DNA of 64,000 bases from Paractinoplanes durhamensis (lineage in GTDB: Bacteria; Actinomycetota; Actinomycetes; Mycobacteriales; Micromonosporaceae), in the NCBI RefSeq assembly GCF_016862175.1, contig NZ_BOML01000046.1, positions 33,210 through 97,209 of the forward strand. The letters are read 5' to 3'. Positions within the stretch are counted from its first letter, which is position 1; the number at the start of each line of letters is the position of its first letter. The notes under the pieces were generated by a model. The model saw only the letters and a program-made list of their open reading frames with translations. It was not told the DNA's origin and did no database searches. Shown here piece by piece: positions 10,089 to 18,604 of this stretch. Position numbers and translations under genes: made by a program.

Positions 10089-10619
10089 ATGAAAAATTAC
10101 CGATTTTCGGCGACGGTGACGGCCGCGCTTCTGGTCGCGTTCGGTACAGCCGGTTGCGGCAACAGCGATGACACAGCGAGCCCGGCGGCCTCGGCGACCG
10201 CCGCCACGACCCTCACGATCAAGGACCCCTGGGTGAAAGCGGCCGCGGCCGGCGAGATGACCGCCGCGTTCGGTGTTCTGACCAACGACACCGGCGCCGA
10301 CATCACGGTCACCGCGGCCGAGTCGCCGGTCTCGCCGATGGAGCTGCACGAGATGACCATGAAGGACGGCAAGATGGTCATGCAGCCCAAGGAGGGCGGC
10401 TTCGTGATCAAGGCGCACGGCACCCACGAGCTCGGGCCGGGCGGCGACCACCTGATGATGATGAAGCCGAGCGCGGCGATCGAGGCCGGCGACGAGGTGA
10501 CCTTCACCCTGAAACTCGCCGACGGCAGCACCGTGCCGTTCAGTGCGATCGCCAAGCCGTTCGCGGGTGCGGCCGAGAGCTACGCGCCCGACATGCCGAT
10601 GGGGAGCAGCGCTCCGTGA
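10089..10619 (+). CDS. PCu(A)C copper chaperone lipoprotein
   Basis: This 176-residue exported protein carries Cu(I) outside the membrane, typically to cytochrome oxidase or copper enzymes. A lipoprotein-type signal ends with TAGC (Cys23 as lipidation site). The family copper motif H(M)x10Mx21HxM is visible: Met84, His87, Met89/91, Met96/98, His121 and Met123. The stop overlaps the GTG of the DyP gene (GTGA). A similar ECuC-DtpA arrangement is known in Streptomyces lividans, where it feeds copper to secreted oxidases. Confidence 0.9.
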   Translation: MKNYRFSATVTAALLVAFGTAGCGNSDDTASPAASATAATTLTIKDPWVKAAAAGEMTAAFGVLTNDTGADITVTAAESPVSPMELHEMTMKDGKMVMQPKEGGFVIKAHGTHELGPGGDHLMMMKPSAAIEAGDEVTFTLKLADGSTVPFSAIAKPFAGAAESYAPDMPMGSSAP

Positions 10620-11794
10620 CCTCCCGCCGCCGCCTGCTCGCCGGGGCCGCCGTCGCCGGTCTCGGCGCGGCGGCCGGTGCCGGCGCGGTCACGGTCGCCG
10701 CGGGCGATCGGGACACCCCGGTGCCGGCCGCGCTGGACACCACTCCGGACACCGGCACCGCCACCGTCGCGTTCCACGGCCCGCGGCAGGCCGGGGTGTC
10801 CGAGGATCCGCCCGCGCACGCCGCGTTCGTCGCGTTCACCCTGGCCGCCGGCGTCGACCGGCGGGCCCTGGCCCGGATGCTGCGCCTGCTGTCCGACGAC
10901 GGCCGGCGGCTCACCCAGGGGCGGCCGGCGCTCGGCGACACCGACGCCACCCTCGCCGTGCTGCCGGCCCGGCTGACCGTCACGTTCGGCTTCGGGCCGG
11001 GCCTCTACCGGGCCGCCGGGCTCCCCTCCCCGGTCGCCGACCTGCCGGCCTTCCGCATCGACCGGCTCGAACGACGCTGGTCCGGCGGGGACCTGCTGCT
11101 GCAGATCTGCGCCGACGACCCGCTGACGGTGGCGCACACCCAGCGGATGCTGATCAAGGACGCCCGGCCGTTCGCCGCGATCCGCTGGGTTCAGCAGGGT
11201 TTCCGGCGCAGCCCGGGCGTGCAGGCTCCGTCGTATACGCAACGCAACGTGCTCGGCCAGCTGGACGGCACCGCCAACCCCCGCGGTGCGGCCGAGATCG
11301 ACCCGGCCGTCTGGCATCCGGACGGCTCCACCACCCTGGTGGTACGGCGGGTCCGCGCCGAGATCGAGAAGTGGGACATGCTCGCCGTCTCCGACAAGGA
11401 GAACGCGGTCGGCCGCCGGCTCGAGTCGGGGGCGCCGCTCAGCGGCCACCAGGAGCGCGACGAGCCGGACTTCACCGCGCTCGACGACTCCGGGCTGCCG
11501 GCCATGCCGGACTTCGCCCACGTCACCCGGGCGCACGTGACCGACCCGGCGCTGAAGATCCTGCGCCGGCCGTACAACTACGACGGCGTGCCGGACGCGG
11601 CCGGCCGGCCCGACGCCGGGCTGATCTTCGCGGCCTACCAGCGGGACATCGCCCGGCAGTACGTGCCCATCCAGCAACGCCTCGCCGACAAGGACCTGCT
11701 CAACGAATGGATCACTCCGATCGGCTCCGCGGTTTTCGCCATCCCGCCCGGCTGCGCCGACGGCGGCTGGATCGGCGAGCAGGTGCTGGCATGA
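10616..11794 (+). CDS. Tat-exported DyP-type heme peroxidase
   Basis: This 392-residue protein starts with a twin-arginine signal (SRRRLLAGAAVAGLG) and is of the EfeB/DtpA class. The DyP signature GQLDG sits near residues 214-218, with distal Asp217; a histidine in the later FAHVTRAH region may be the proximal heme ligand. The enzyme reduces peroxides outside the cell and, in Streptomyces, protects or matures copper enzymes. It overlaps PCu(A)C by four bases and CopC by four bases, so the three are translationally coupled. No EfeU/EfeO genes are present, so iron uptake is less likely. Confidence 0.9.
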   Translation: MTSRRRLLAGAAVAGLGAAAGAGAVTVAAGDRDTPVPAALDTTPDTGTATVAFHGPRQAGVSEDPPAHAAFVAFTLAAGVDRRALARMLRLLSDDGRRLTQGRPALGDTDATLAVLPARLTVTFGFGPGLYRAAGLPSPVADLPAFRIDRLERRWSGGDLLLQICADDPLTVAHTQRMLIKDARPFAAIRWVQQGFRRSPGVQAPSYTQRNVLGQLDGTANPRGAAEIDPAVWHPDGSTTLVVRRVRAEIEKWDMLAVSDKENAVGRRLESGAPLSGHQERDEPDFTALDDSGLPAMPDFAHVTRAHVTDPALKILRRPYNYDGVPDAAGRPDAGLIFAAYQRDIARQYVPIQQRLADKDLLNEWITPIGSAVFAIPPGCADGGWIGEQVLA

Positions 11795-12384
11795 GGCGTA
11801 CGCTGCTGGCCGCCGCCGCTCTGCTCGTCGTGCTGCTGCCGGGTGCCCCCGCGTGGGCGCACACGTCGCTGCTCTCGTCGGTCCCGGCCCGGGACGCCAC
11901 CCTCGCCAAGGCACCGGCCTCGGTCGCGTTGACGTTCAGCCAGCGCCTCAACCCCGACTTCACCACGATCGTGGTGAGCGACGCGGCCAAGCAGCGGGTG
12001 CCGGCCTCCAAGCCGGCGGTCGAGCAGGCGGTCGGCACGGTCACGTTCGATCAGCCGCTCGGCAACGGCGTCTACACGGTCGCCTACCGGGTCGTGTCGT
12101 CGGACGGGCACACGGTGCAGGGCTCGTACCCGTTCACGGTCGCCGACCCGGCCCTGACGGCCGCGACCGCTCCCGCGGCGGCGGCGTCCGCGGCGGCACC
12201 GTCCGCCGTGGCACCGTCCGCCGTGGCACCAGCCGCCGCAGCACCGGCCGCCGCGGACGGGCCCGGCTCCGGTGGCATCCCGGCCGGGGTGCAGCTCGGG
12301 CTGGCCGCCGCCGGGGTGCTTCTCGCCGGCGGCGCGATCTATCTGTTCGTGTCCGCGCGGCGAAAGGCCACGGCCCAACGCTGA
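11791..12384 (+). CDS. copC: CopC domain copper-binding membrane protein
   Basis: This 197-residue protein has a signal peptide cut after AWA, leaving His24 as the mature N-terminus, the usual first copper ligand. The family segment VSSDGHTVQGSYPF supplies the other ligands. An Ala/Pro/Ser-rich linker follows, then a C-terminal transmembrane helix (GVLLAGGAIYLFVSARR), so CopC is anchored outside the cell. ATGA overlaps the DyP stop. No CopD is attached. It likely hands copper to, or buffers copper for, the two preceding proteins. Confidence 0.88.
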   Translation: MRRTLLAAAALLVVLLPGAPAWAHTSLLSSVPARDATLAKAPASVALTFSQRLNPDFTTIVVSDAAKQRVPASKPAVEQAVGTVTFDQPLGNGVYTVAYRVVSSDGHTVQGSYPFTVADPALTAATAPAAAASAAAPSAVAPSAVAPAAAAPAAADGPGSGGIPAGVQLGLAAAGVLLAGGAIYLFVSARRKATAQR

Positions 12385-12397
12385 CGGCCCAACGCTG
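12370..12397. repeat. 14-bp tandem duplication at the copC stop
   Basis: ACGGCCCAACGCTG occurs twice in a row, followed by a partial copy (ACGGC). The first copy contains the last codons and part of the stop of copC. It is a small slippage-type duplication. Confidence 0.7.
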
Positions 12398-12402
12398 ACG
12401 GC

Positions 12403-12431
12403 ACGGCCCGGGGCGGTCAGCCCCGGGCCGT
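12403..12431. terminator. Bidirectional terminator between copC and PepSY gene
   Basis: Perfect 12-base arms ACGGCCCGGGGC and GCCCCGGGCCGT flank the loop GGTCA between two convergent genes. No U-tract is seen. Confidence 0.7.
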
Positions 12432-12441
12432 CCGGCTCGGA

Positions 12442-13869
12442 TCAGCTTCCGGCGGGCGCCGGTGACACCGGGATGTCCCGGCGCCCCCGCGCTACCCCGA
12501 TCACGTAGTCGACCAGCAGGAACGCGGCCAGCGGGACCCCGAACAGCGGCACCACCCAGGCGAACCCGAACACCAGCGGAACGCCCACCGCGATCCCCCA
12601 CGGCGGCAACTGCTGCCAGGCGCCGCGCGCGGGCGGCGCCCCGGCCATCGCCCGGCGGCCGGCCCGGGTCGGCCGCCGCTGCCACCACATCCGGTACCCC
12701 CAGACGATCACGCAGATCAGGCCGAGCGCGAGGGCCGCGAGCAGCAGCTGGTTGACGAGACCGAACAGCTGTCCCATGTGGGCGTAGATGCCCCACTGGG
12801 TCAGCTTGGCCATGAACGGCCAGTCGGCGAAGTCGGCCCGGTCGGTGACCTGCCCGGTGGCGGCGTCGATGGCGACGCTGTCCCGCTCGATCGGCCAGAG
12901 CGCCCGCGTCTCGGTCACCGACCAGGCGGTGGCGGTGTCGCCCGGAACGGTGATGCTGACCGTGCCGTCGACCCCGTTCGCCCGAGCCACCTTCAGCACC
13001 GCGTCGACGGCGGCCGGATCGACCGAGCCGGTAGCCCCACCGGCGGCGGCGTCATGGTGCCCACCGGAAGCGGCGGGCGCGCCACCGGTCAGCGCCGTGG
13101 ACACGGCCGGCCGGCTGCCGTCGAGCGCATCGACCGCCGCCCCGAAGTTCCCGCCGGCATACTCCGACCAGGTCAGCCCGGTCAGCGACAGGAACAACAA
13201 CCCGACGGTCAGCCACACCCCGGTCGCGGCATGGAAGCTACGGGTACGGCGTACCCCCTTCTTCGCCCCCAGATCGGGCGTGAGCATCTTCCGCCCGCGC
13301 TGCCGCCGCCACCACAGAAGCAGCCCGCCGAGCGCGATGACCGCGAGCCAGCTGGCGGCGAACTCCGAGTAGTACCGGCCGACCGTCCCGAGATGCAGGC
13401 TGGTGTGCAGGTCGTCGAGCCAGGTCTGCAGCGGCGTGCTGGTCCACCATGTGGTGAGCTGCCCGGTGACCGCGCCGGTGTACTGATTCACGTACACCGT
13501 GTGCTGATGCTCGACGTCGAGCGCGGGCGAGCTGAAGTCGACCTGAGTGGTCCGGTCGCCGTCACCGGGCCGGATGGCGGTGACGGCGCCCTCCGGGTGG
13601 GCGACACGGGCCGCGGCGATCTGCTCGGCCAGCGGCTTGACCGGACCACCCGGATCAGCGACGACGAGTTCCTCGGCGTACACCATGCGGTCGAATTGGG
13701 GTGTGAACGTGTATGCGAGCCCGCTCAACGCCGCGAGCAGCAGAAACGGCGCCACAAAAATGCCGGCGTAGAAGTGCAGCCGCAACAGCAGCGGCCCGAA
13801 ACCGGCGGCCCGCGCGGGACGAGTTCTCGGTAACGGTGGGGCGGAGGACGGCGGAGCTTCCGTGGACAT
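12442..13869 (-). CDS. PepSY-associated transmembrane protein
   Basis: This 475-residue membrane protein has about four to five helices in the PepSY_TM arrangement. The first helix is LLRLHFYAGIFVAPFLLLAALSG, extracellular PepSY segments carry the YTGAVTGQL and DAATGQVTDRADF motifs, and a WWRRQRGRK loop follows. Such proteins are linked to iron or copper reductase and uptake functions. The ATG at 13869 has GAGG upstream; a GTG two codons earlier is possible. Its ECF-type promoter at 13901 matches those of the copper operon and sigma gene, so it is probably part of the same regulon. Confidence 0.8.
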   Translation of the reverse strand: MSTEAPPSSAPPLPRTRPARAAGFGPLLLRLHFYAGIFVAPFLLLAALSGLAYTFTPQFDRMVYAEELVVADPGGPVKPLAEQIAAARVAHPEGAVTAIRPGDGDRTTQVDFSSPALDVEHQHTVYVNQYTGAVTGQLTTWWTSTPLQTWLDDLHTSLHLGTVGRYYSEFAASWLAVIALGGLLLWWRRQRGRKMLTPDLGAKKGVRRTRSFHAATGVWLTVGLLFLSLTGLTWSEYAGGNFGAAVDALDGSRPAVSTALTGGAPAASGGHHDAAAGGATGSVDPAAVDAVLKVARANGVDGTVSITVPGDTATAWSVTETRALWPIERDSVAIDAATGQVTDRADFADWPFMAKLTQWGIYAHMGQLFGLVNQLLLAALALGLICVIVWGYRMWWQRRPTRAGRRAMAGAPPARGAWQQLPPWGIAVGVPLVFGFAWVVPLFGVPLAAFLLVDYVIGVARGRRDIPVSPAPAGS

Positions 13870-13900
13870 GGGCACCTCGCTCGACTGGGGATGTGCGCAT

Positions 13901-13929
13901 TGGTCGGCCCCATCCGGCGAAAGGTTCCC
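13901..13929 (-). promoter_or_regulatory. ECF-type promoter, PepSY gene
   Basis: On the minus strand GGGAAC (13929-13924) is followed by CTTTCG and, after 18 bases, GACCA. The first ten bases after the G-run are nearly identical to the sigma gene promoter. The start codon is about 30 bases downstream. Confidence 0.5.
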
Positions 13930-14019
13930 GCGATGACAGTCGTCATCGGATCACATGCCAATTGTCATCGACGCTGTGTACGACCGCCGGAACCACGAAG
14001 CTCCAGGATTCTCGCAGGG

Positions 14020-14730
14020 CTACTCCGACGGCGCTCCGGCCGGGATCCGGCGAGCGGCCGCCTGGGCGAAACCCCGGATCACCGGGTGTACGCCGTCCGT
14101 GTGCAACTCCGGCTGGAAGAGCGTGGCCAGGAAGAACGGGTGCTCGGGCAGCTCGGCCACCCGCACCTCACCGGCGTCGTCGTGCCCACTGAAACGCATG
14201 CCGTGCGCGGCCAGCAGATCGATGTAACCGGCCGCGATCCCGTAGCTGCAGTGGTAGCGCTCCACGGTGCGACCGGCGCCGAGCAGCGTCTCGGCCCGCG
14301 ACCCGGCGACCAGATTGATCGCCCCTTCGTGGCCGACCAGCGAGCAGGTCAGCTCGGCGATCAGCGCGTCGCTGCCGGGCCCCTCGTCGTTCTCGGCGTG
14401 CCGGGCCTCCGGCATGCCGCAGACGTTGCGGGCGAACTCCAGCATCGCGTGCTGGAACCCGCCGCAGGTGCCGAGGAACGGAATCCCGGCGGTCCGGGCG
14501 GTGTGCGCGGCGGCCACCGCCCCGGCCTCGCTGCGGTAGGGACTGCCCGGCGCCAGCCAGATCCCGGCGAAGCCGCGCAGCGCGGCCGGGTCCTCCGCCT
14601 CCGGCGACGGGATCCAGTAGGCGTCCAGGTCGATCTGCTCCTCCTCGCGGAGGGCGTCGAGGATCGCGGGGATGCGCGAGTGGGCGCGCACGGCGGGTGA
14701 TCGGTCTCCGACCAGGGCAATCGAAATCAT
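14020..14730 (-). CDS. CTP synthase C-terminal region-related glutamine amidotransferase
   Basis: This 236-residue protein resembles only the class I glutaminase half of CTP synthase, with no synthetase domain. The nucleophile elbow is GTCGGFQ (Cys89), but the catalytic His-Pro-Glu is replaced by Gln206-Pro-Glu208 (FQPEL). That substitution is usual in this stand-alone subfamily as I recall it. Without His it may not hydrolyse glutamine normally; its substrate is unknown. It is divergent from a LysR regulator with a T-N11-A box between them. The ATG at 14730 is followed directly by similarity (ISIALVGD). Confidence 0.8.
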   Translation of the reverse strand: MISIALVGDRSPAVRAHSRIPAILDALREEEQIDLDAYWIPSPEAEDPAALRGFAGIWLAPGSPYRSEAGAVAAAHTARTAGIPFLGTCGGFQHAMLEFARNVCGMPEARHAENDEGPGSDALIAELTCSLVGHEGAINLVAGSRAETLLGAGRTVERYHCSYGIAAGYIDLLAAHGMRFSGHDDAGEVRVAELPEHPFFLATLFQPELHTDGVHPVIRGFAQAAARRIPAGAPSE

Positions 14731-14756
14731 GCCCCCAATGCTGCGGCCGCCGGTGA

Positions 14757-14773
14757 CATCACGTCCAACGATG
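14757..14773. promoter_or_regulatory. LysR-type binding box (T-N11-A)
   Basis: CATC-N9-GATG contains ATC-N9-GAT, the canonical LysR dyad. It lies in the 73-base gap between the divergent GATase and LysR genes and covers the -35 position of the LysR promoter. Confidence 0.55.
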
Positions 14774-14790
14774 AAACCTGCACGCTCCAT

Positions 14791-14796
14791 TAGCAT
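14791..14796 (+). promoter_or_regulatory. Leaderless -10 of the LysR gene
   Basis: TAGCAT lies seven bases before the GTG at 14804. This supports that start over in-frame ATGs upstream. Confidence 0.55.
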
Positions 14797-14803
14797 CCCT
14801 GAT

Positions 14804-15664
14804 GTGGATCCCCACCTGCTCCGCACGTTCCTGGCCGTGGCCGACACCGGTTCCTTCTCGGCGGCCGCGCAGCGCCTGCAATACACCCAGTCGGCGGTCT
14901 CGCAGCACATCGCGACCCTGGAGGCCGATCTCGGCACCCCGCTGTTCACCCGGCGCCCGGTGACGCCAACCCCGGCGGGCGAAAGGTTGCGGCGGCATGC
15001 GGCGCTTATTCTGGTACGCCTGGAAGCCGCCCGCGCCGACGTGACCCGTGCGCTCGCCCCGCCGGGCCGACTGGTTCTCGGCCTCACCCCGCTGGCCTGG
15101 GCCGCGCCGGTGGCGGCCGCCCTGGCGACGATCCGGGCCGAGTCGGCGCTGCTGCGCACCCACCTGAAGGTCGCCGCCCGCGACCGGATCGTCGACGCGG
15201 TGGCGACCGGCGAGTACGACCTGGGCCTGGTCGACGGCTTCGCGGCGCCGAGCGACCCGTTGCGGCTGCCGGACGGCGGCCCCCGCGCGATCGGCGTCGC
15301 GGAGAGCCCGGCCGTGCTGGCGGTGCCGGCCGGCCACCCGTTGCGGGGCCGGAAACGGGTCGACCTGACCGACCTGACCGACGCCTACTGGATCGACGCG
15401 CCCGAGGTGGCCCCGTTCGCCCGGCTGCCGGTCGACGGCCTGCGCGCGGGCCTGCGCTACGACGGCGGCGACACCGCGGTGCTGGCCGGCCTGGTCGCCG
15501 CCGGCCACGGCCTGGCCGTGCTGCCCGCCCCGCTGGTGGCCGCGCACGACGGCCTGACCGGCGTGCCGCTGGCCCGCCTGGTGCACCGGGTGGAGCTGCT
15601 GTCGCTGCGCGACGAGGAGGGACCGGCGGCCCGGCTGCGGGAACTTCTCAGCGCAGCGACTTGA
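14804..15664 (+). CDS. LysR family transcriptional regulator
   Basis: This 286-residue regulator has the N-terminal winged HTH at residues 1-60 (HLLRTFLAVADTGSFSAAA, then YTQSAVSQHIATLEADLG) and a periplasmic-binding-like effector domain (LVLGLTPLAW, EYDLGLVDGF). The GTG start places VDPHLLRTF at the N-terminus, as in relatives. It is divergent from the GATase gene, which it probably controls, and its 3' end overlaps the convergent nfo by 17 bases. The effector is unknown. Confidence 0.85.
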   Translation: MDPHLLRTFLAVADTGSFSAAAQRLQYTQSAVSQHIATLEADLGTPLFTRRPVTPTPAGERLRRHAALILVRLEAARADVTRALAPPGRLVLGLTPLAWAAPVAAALATIRAESALLRTHLKVAARDRIVDAVATGEYDLGLVDGFAAPSDPLRLPDGGPRAIGVAESPAVLAVPAGHPLRGRKRVDLTDLTDAYWIDAPEVAPFARLPVDGLRAGLRYDGGDTAVLAGLVAAGHGLAVLPAPLVAAHDGLTGVPLARLVHRVELLSLRDEEGPAARLRELLSAAT

Positions 15665-16529
15665 GCAGCGCGATGTCGGCCGCGTGCCCTTCGTGCTCGA
15701 CCGACGGGGTCTCCACGATCACCGGCACCGCGGCGACGGCCGGGTGGGTCATCAGCTCGGCGAACGCGGCCTCGCCGATCCGCCCCCGGCCGATCGTCTC
15801 GTGCCGGTCGCGGGTCGAGCCGCACTCGTCCTTCGAGTCGTTCGCGTGGATCAGCATGAGCCGGTCGGCGCCGACCGTGGCGATCAGCGCGTCCAGCGTC
15901 GCGGTCATCCCGCCCGGGGTGGCCAGGTCGTGCCCGGCCGCCCAGGCGTGGCAGGTGTCGAAGCAGACGCCCAGCCACGGGTGCTGCTCGGCGGCGGCCA
16001 GGTAGGGGCCGAGATCCTGCACCTTCGACGCCAGGCTGCGGCCACCGCCGGCGCTCGGCTCGACCAGAAGTTTCGGCAGGCCGCGGGCGGCCGCGTCGTC
16101 GAGCAGCGGCATCAGCGCCTCGTGCAGCTGGTGCATCGCCTTCTCGTCGTGCTCGGCGTCGACCGAGCTGCCCGCGTGGTAGACCACCGCGGCCGCGCCG
16201 ATCGCCCGGCCGCGCTCCAGGGCGTGGGCCAGGGTCGCGATCGAGCGTTCGACGGTCAGCTCGGTCGGTGACCCGAGATTGACCAGGAGCGACGCATGAA
16301 CGTACGCCGGGAGGCCGCGCTCGCCGATCCCGTCCCGGAACAGCGTGTCCTGCTTCGGGTCGCCGGGCGGCAGCGCCCAGCCGCGCGAGTTGGAGACGTA
16401 CACCTGCAACGTCTCCGACCCGGCGGCGTCCACGTACGGCAGGGCGGCCTTCGCCAGCCCGCCGGACGTCTTGGTGTGCGACCCGATCCGCCGCTGAGCG
16501 GGGATCGCGGCGACTCCGTCTAGAAGCAT
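15648..16529 (-). CDS. nfo: Deoxyribonuclease IV (endonuclease IV)
   Basis: This 293-residue AP endonuclease cuts 5' to abasic sites in base excision repair. Metal-ligand segments of the TIM-barrel family are present: VYHAGSS, KLLVEPSAGGG (Glu), GVCFDTCHAWAAGHDL, LIHANDSK, and the GRGRIG and IVETPS parts near the end. The length is normal. It overlaps the pknL stop by ten bases, so it may be cotranscribed with pknL. Confidence 0.9.
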   Translation of the reverse strand: MLLDGVAAIPAQRRIGSHTKTSGGLAKAALPYVDAAGSETLQVYVSNSRGWALPPGDPKQDTLFRDGIGERGLPAYVHASLLVNLGSPTELTVERSIATLAHALERGRAIGAAAVVYHAGSSVDAEHDEKAMHQLHEALMPLLDDAAARGLPKLLVEPSAGGGRSLASKVQDLGPYLAAAEQHPWLGVCFDTCHAWAAGHDLATPGGMTATLDALIATVGADRLMLIHANDSKDECGSTRDRHETIGRGRIGEAAFAELMTHPAVAAVPVIVETPSVEHEGHAADIALLKSLR

Positions 16530-18469
16530 GCGATGACCACTTCGGTCTGCGGTGCCACCTGGGTGTTGGCGCCCGGGTTCTGCTGGCGTACGAAACCGTT
16601 CTGGTTGAAGCCCTCGACCCGCACCCGCAGGTTCATCCCCTGCAGCGTGGCCTGCGCCTGCTGGCAGGCCTGGTTGTTGAGGTCGGGGACGGTGACCAGC
16701 GGCGGGCCCTTGCTGACGTCGAGGGTGACCTCGGCGTCCTTGGCCGCGCCGGAGCCCGACTTCGGGGTCTGCGCGATCACCGTGTCGGCCGGCTGGTCGC
16801 TGTCCTTGTACCGCTCGACGGCGGTCAGGCCGAGCCCCTGCAGCTGGTTACGGGCGTCGTTGATGTTCTTACCGACCAGGTCGGGCACGGAGATCGGCGC
16901 GCGGCCCTTGCTCACCACGAGGGTGACCGTGTCGCCGCGCTTGAGCTCGGTGCCCTTCGCCGGGTCGGTGGACAGCACCGAGCCCTCCGGGACGATGTCG
17001 TCGTACTGTGCGGTGCCCTGCTTGACCTTCAGGCCGTTCTGCTCCAGCTCGGCCTTGGCCGCGGCCAACTCGATCCCGTTGAGATCGGGCACCTGGAAGC
17101 GCTCCGGGCCCAGCGACAGCACGAGGTTGAGCCGACCGCCGTTGACGATCCGCCCCTTCGGCGCCGGGTCCTGGCTGATCACCGAGTCCTTGGGGACGGT
17201 CTCGTTGTAGGCGCCGTCGCCGTAGAAGATCTCGAAGTTGTTCTGCCGGGCATACAGCTCGGCCTGCACCTTCGTCATGTTGATCATGCTCGGCGCCTCG
17301 GTGTAGCGACCGAGCGTCACATACCAGGTGCTGCCCAGCACGACCAGCACCATCAGGGCGACGGCCGAGGACAGCAGGATGCGGCGGCGGTCGAACCGGG
17401 GGCCGCCGGAGAGCCGGGCGTCGCCGCGCCGGTACGTCTGCGCGGCACGGGCCTGCTCGGGCAGCTTCGCCCAGCTGGGCCGGTCGGTCACCGCGGACAT
17501 CATCGCGGTCGCGTCGGCGGCGCCGGGGGCGCCGGGAGCGCCGGGCCGGGACTGCGGCACCTGGCGCAGCAGGGCGGTCTCGACGTTGGCGGCACCCAGG
17601 TCGTCGCGGACCGACTGGACCTCGCCGAGCAGCGCACCGGCGTCGGTGGGCCGCGCGCCCGGGTCGCGGCGGGTGGCCCGGGCGACCAGGTCGTCGAGCG
17701 CCTTGGGGACGCCCTTGACGATCGCCGACGGCGGCGGGACGTCGTTGTCGACGTGCTGCCAGGCGACCTCGACCGGGTCGTCGCCGTCGAACGGGACGCG
17801 GCCGGTGAGCATCTCGTAGAGCACGATGCCGGCCGAGTAGACGTCGGTGCGGGCGTCCGCGTGCCCGTCCGTCACCAGCTCGGGGGCGACGTAGGCGACG
17901 GTGGCCATCAGCTGGCCGGAGTCGTCGACGCTGCTCGCCTCGACCGCGCGGGCCAGGCCGAAGTCGGCCACCTTGACCACGGCGTCGACCAGATTGCCGG
18001 AACCGCCGCTGGGCGCCTCGGCGACCAGCACGTTCTCCGGCTTGACGTCGCGGTGGACCAGCCCGGCCCGGTGCGCGGCGGCGATCGCGGCGAGCATCTG
18101 CTCGAGGATCGCGCAGGCCTCGCTGGGGCTGAGCCGGCGGCGCTGGGTGAGCACGTCACGCAGCGTGCGACCGTGCACGTACTCCATGACGAGGTAGGGC
18201 AGGCCCTGGTGGCGGCCCTGGTCGTACACGGCCACGACGTTGGGGTGGGTGAGCCTGGCGATCGTCTTGGCCTCGTCGGTGAACCTGTCCACGAAGTGGA
18301 CATTCGTCGCCTGCGAGGGATGAATGATCTTCAGGGCCACGGTGCGTTCGAGTCGCTGATCGGTGGCCGTGTAGACGGTCGCCATGCCACCACGGGCCAC
18401 GCGACCGGTGATCCGGTAGCGGCCGTCAATCGTCGTGCCGATCAACGTGTCGGCGACTGTGGTGTCCAT
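16520..18469 (-). CDS. pknL: PASTA-domain Ser/Thr protein kinase (PknL type)
   Basis: This 649-residue membrane kinase has an N-terminal Hanks domain: glycine loop GRVARGGMATV, Lys47 in VALKIIH, catalytic Asp141 in HRDVKPEN, and DFG in VADFGLARA. A juxtamembrane segment is followed by one helix (SSAVALMVLVVLGSTWYV) and four extracellular PASTA repeats (VPDLNG, VPDLVGK and VPDLNNQ units) that would sense peptidoglycan fragments. The nearby Rv2175c-like gene and aroG identify it as PknL, whose mycobacterial form lacks PASTA domains. Rv2175c is a known PknL substrate. The start MDTTVADTLIG fits the family. Confidence 0.9.
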   Translation of the reverse strand: MDTTVADTLIGTTIDGRYRITGRVARGGMATVYTATDQRLERTVALKIIHPSQATNVHFVDRFTDEAKTIARLTHPNVVAVYDQGRHQGLPYLVMEYVHGRTLRDVLTQRRRLSPSEACAILEQMLAAIAAAHRAGLVHRDVKPENVLVAEAPSGGSGNLVDAVVKVADFGLARAVEASSVDDSGQLMATVAYVAPELVTDGHADARTDVYSAGIVLYEMLTGRVPFDGDDPVEVAWQHVDNDVPPPSAIVKGVPKALDDLVARATRRDPGARPTDAGALLGEVQSVRDDLGAANVETALLRQVPQSRPGAPGAPGAADATAMMSAVTDRPSWAKLPEQARAAQTYRRGDARLSGGPRFDRRRILLSSAVALMVLVVLGSTWYVTLGRYTEAPSMINMTKVQAELYARQNNFEIFYGDGAYNETVPKDSVISQDPAPKGRIVNGGRLNLVLSLGPERFQVPDLNGIELAAAKAELEQNGLKVKQGTAQYDDIVPEGSVLSTDPAKGTELKRGDTVTLVVSKGRAPISVPDLVGKNINDARNQLQGLGLTAVERYKDSDQPADTVIAQTPKSGSGAAKDAEVTLDVSKGPPLVTVPDLNNQACQQAQATLQGMNLRVRVEGFNQNGFVRQQNPGANTQVAPQTEVVIACF

Positions 18470-18604
18470 CGGCGTGAAGTGTATGTGTCTTTCGTGTGGG
18501 GGCAGACCAGGATGTCACAGCTGAGTCCAAACGGGTACGCCCGCGAGCCTGACCAGCGGCTTCCATGAGCGGCCCATCGGACGTCTGCCCCGACAAAGGG
18601 CGAT

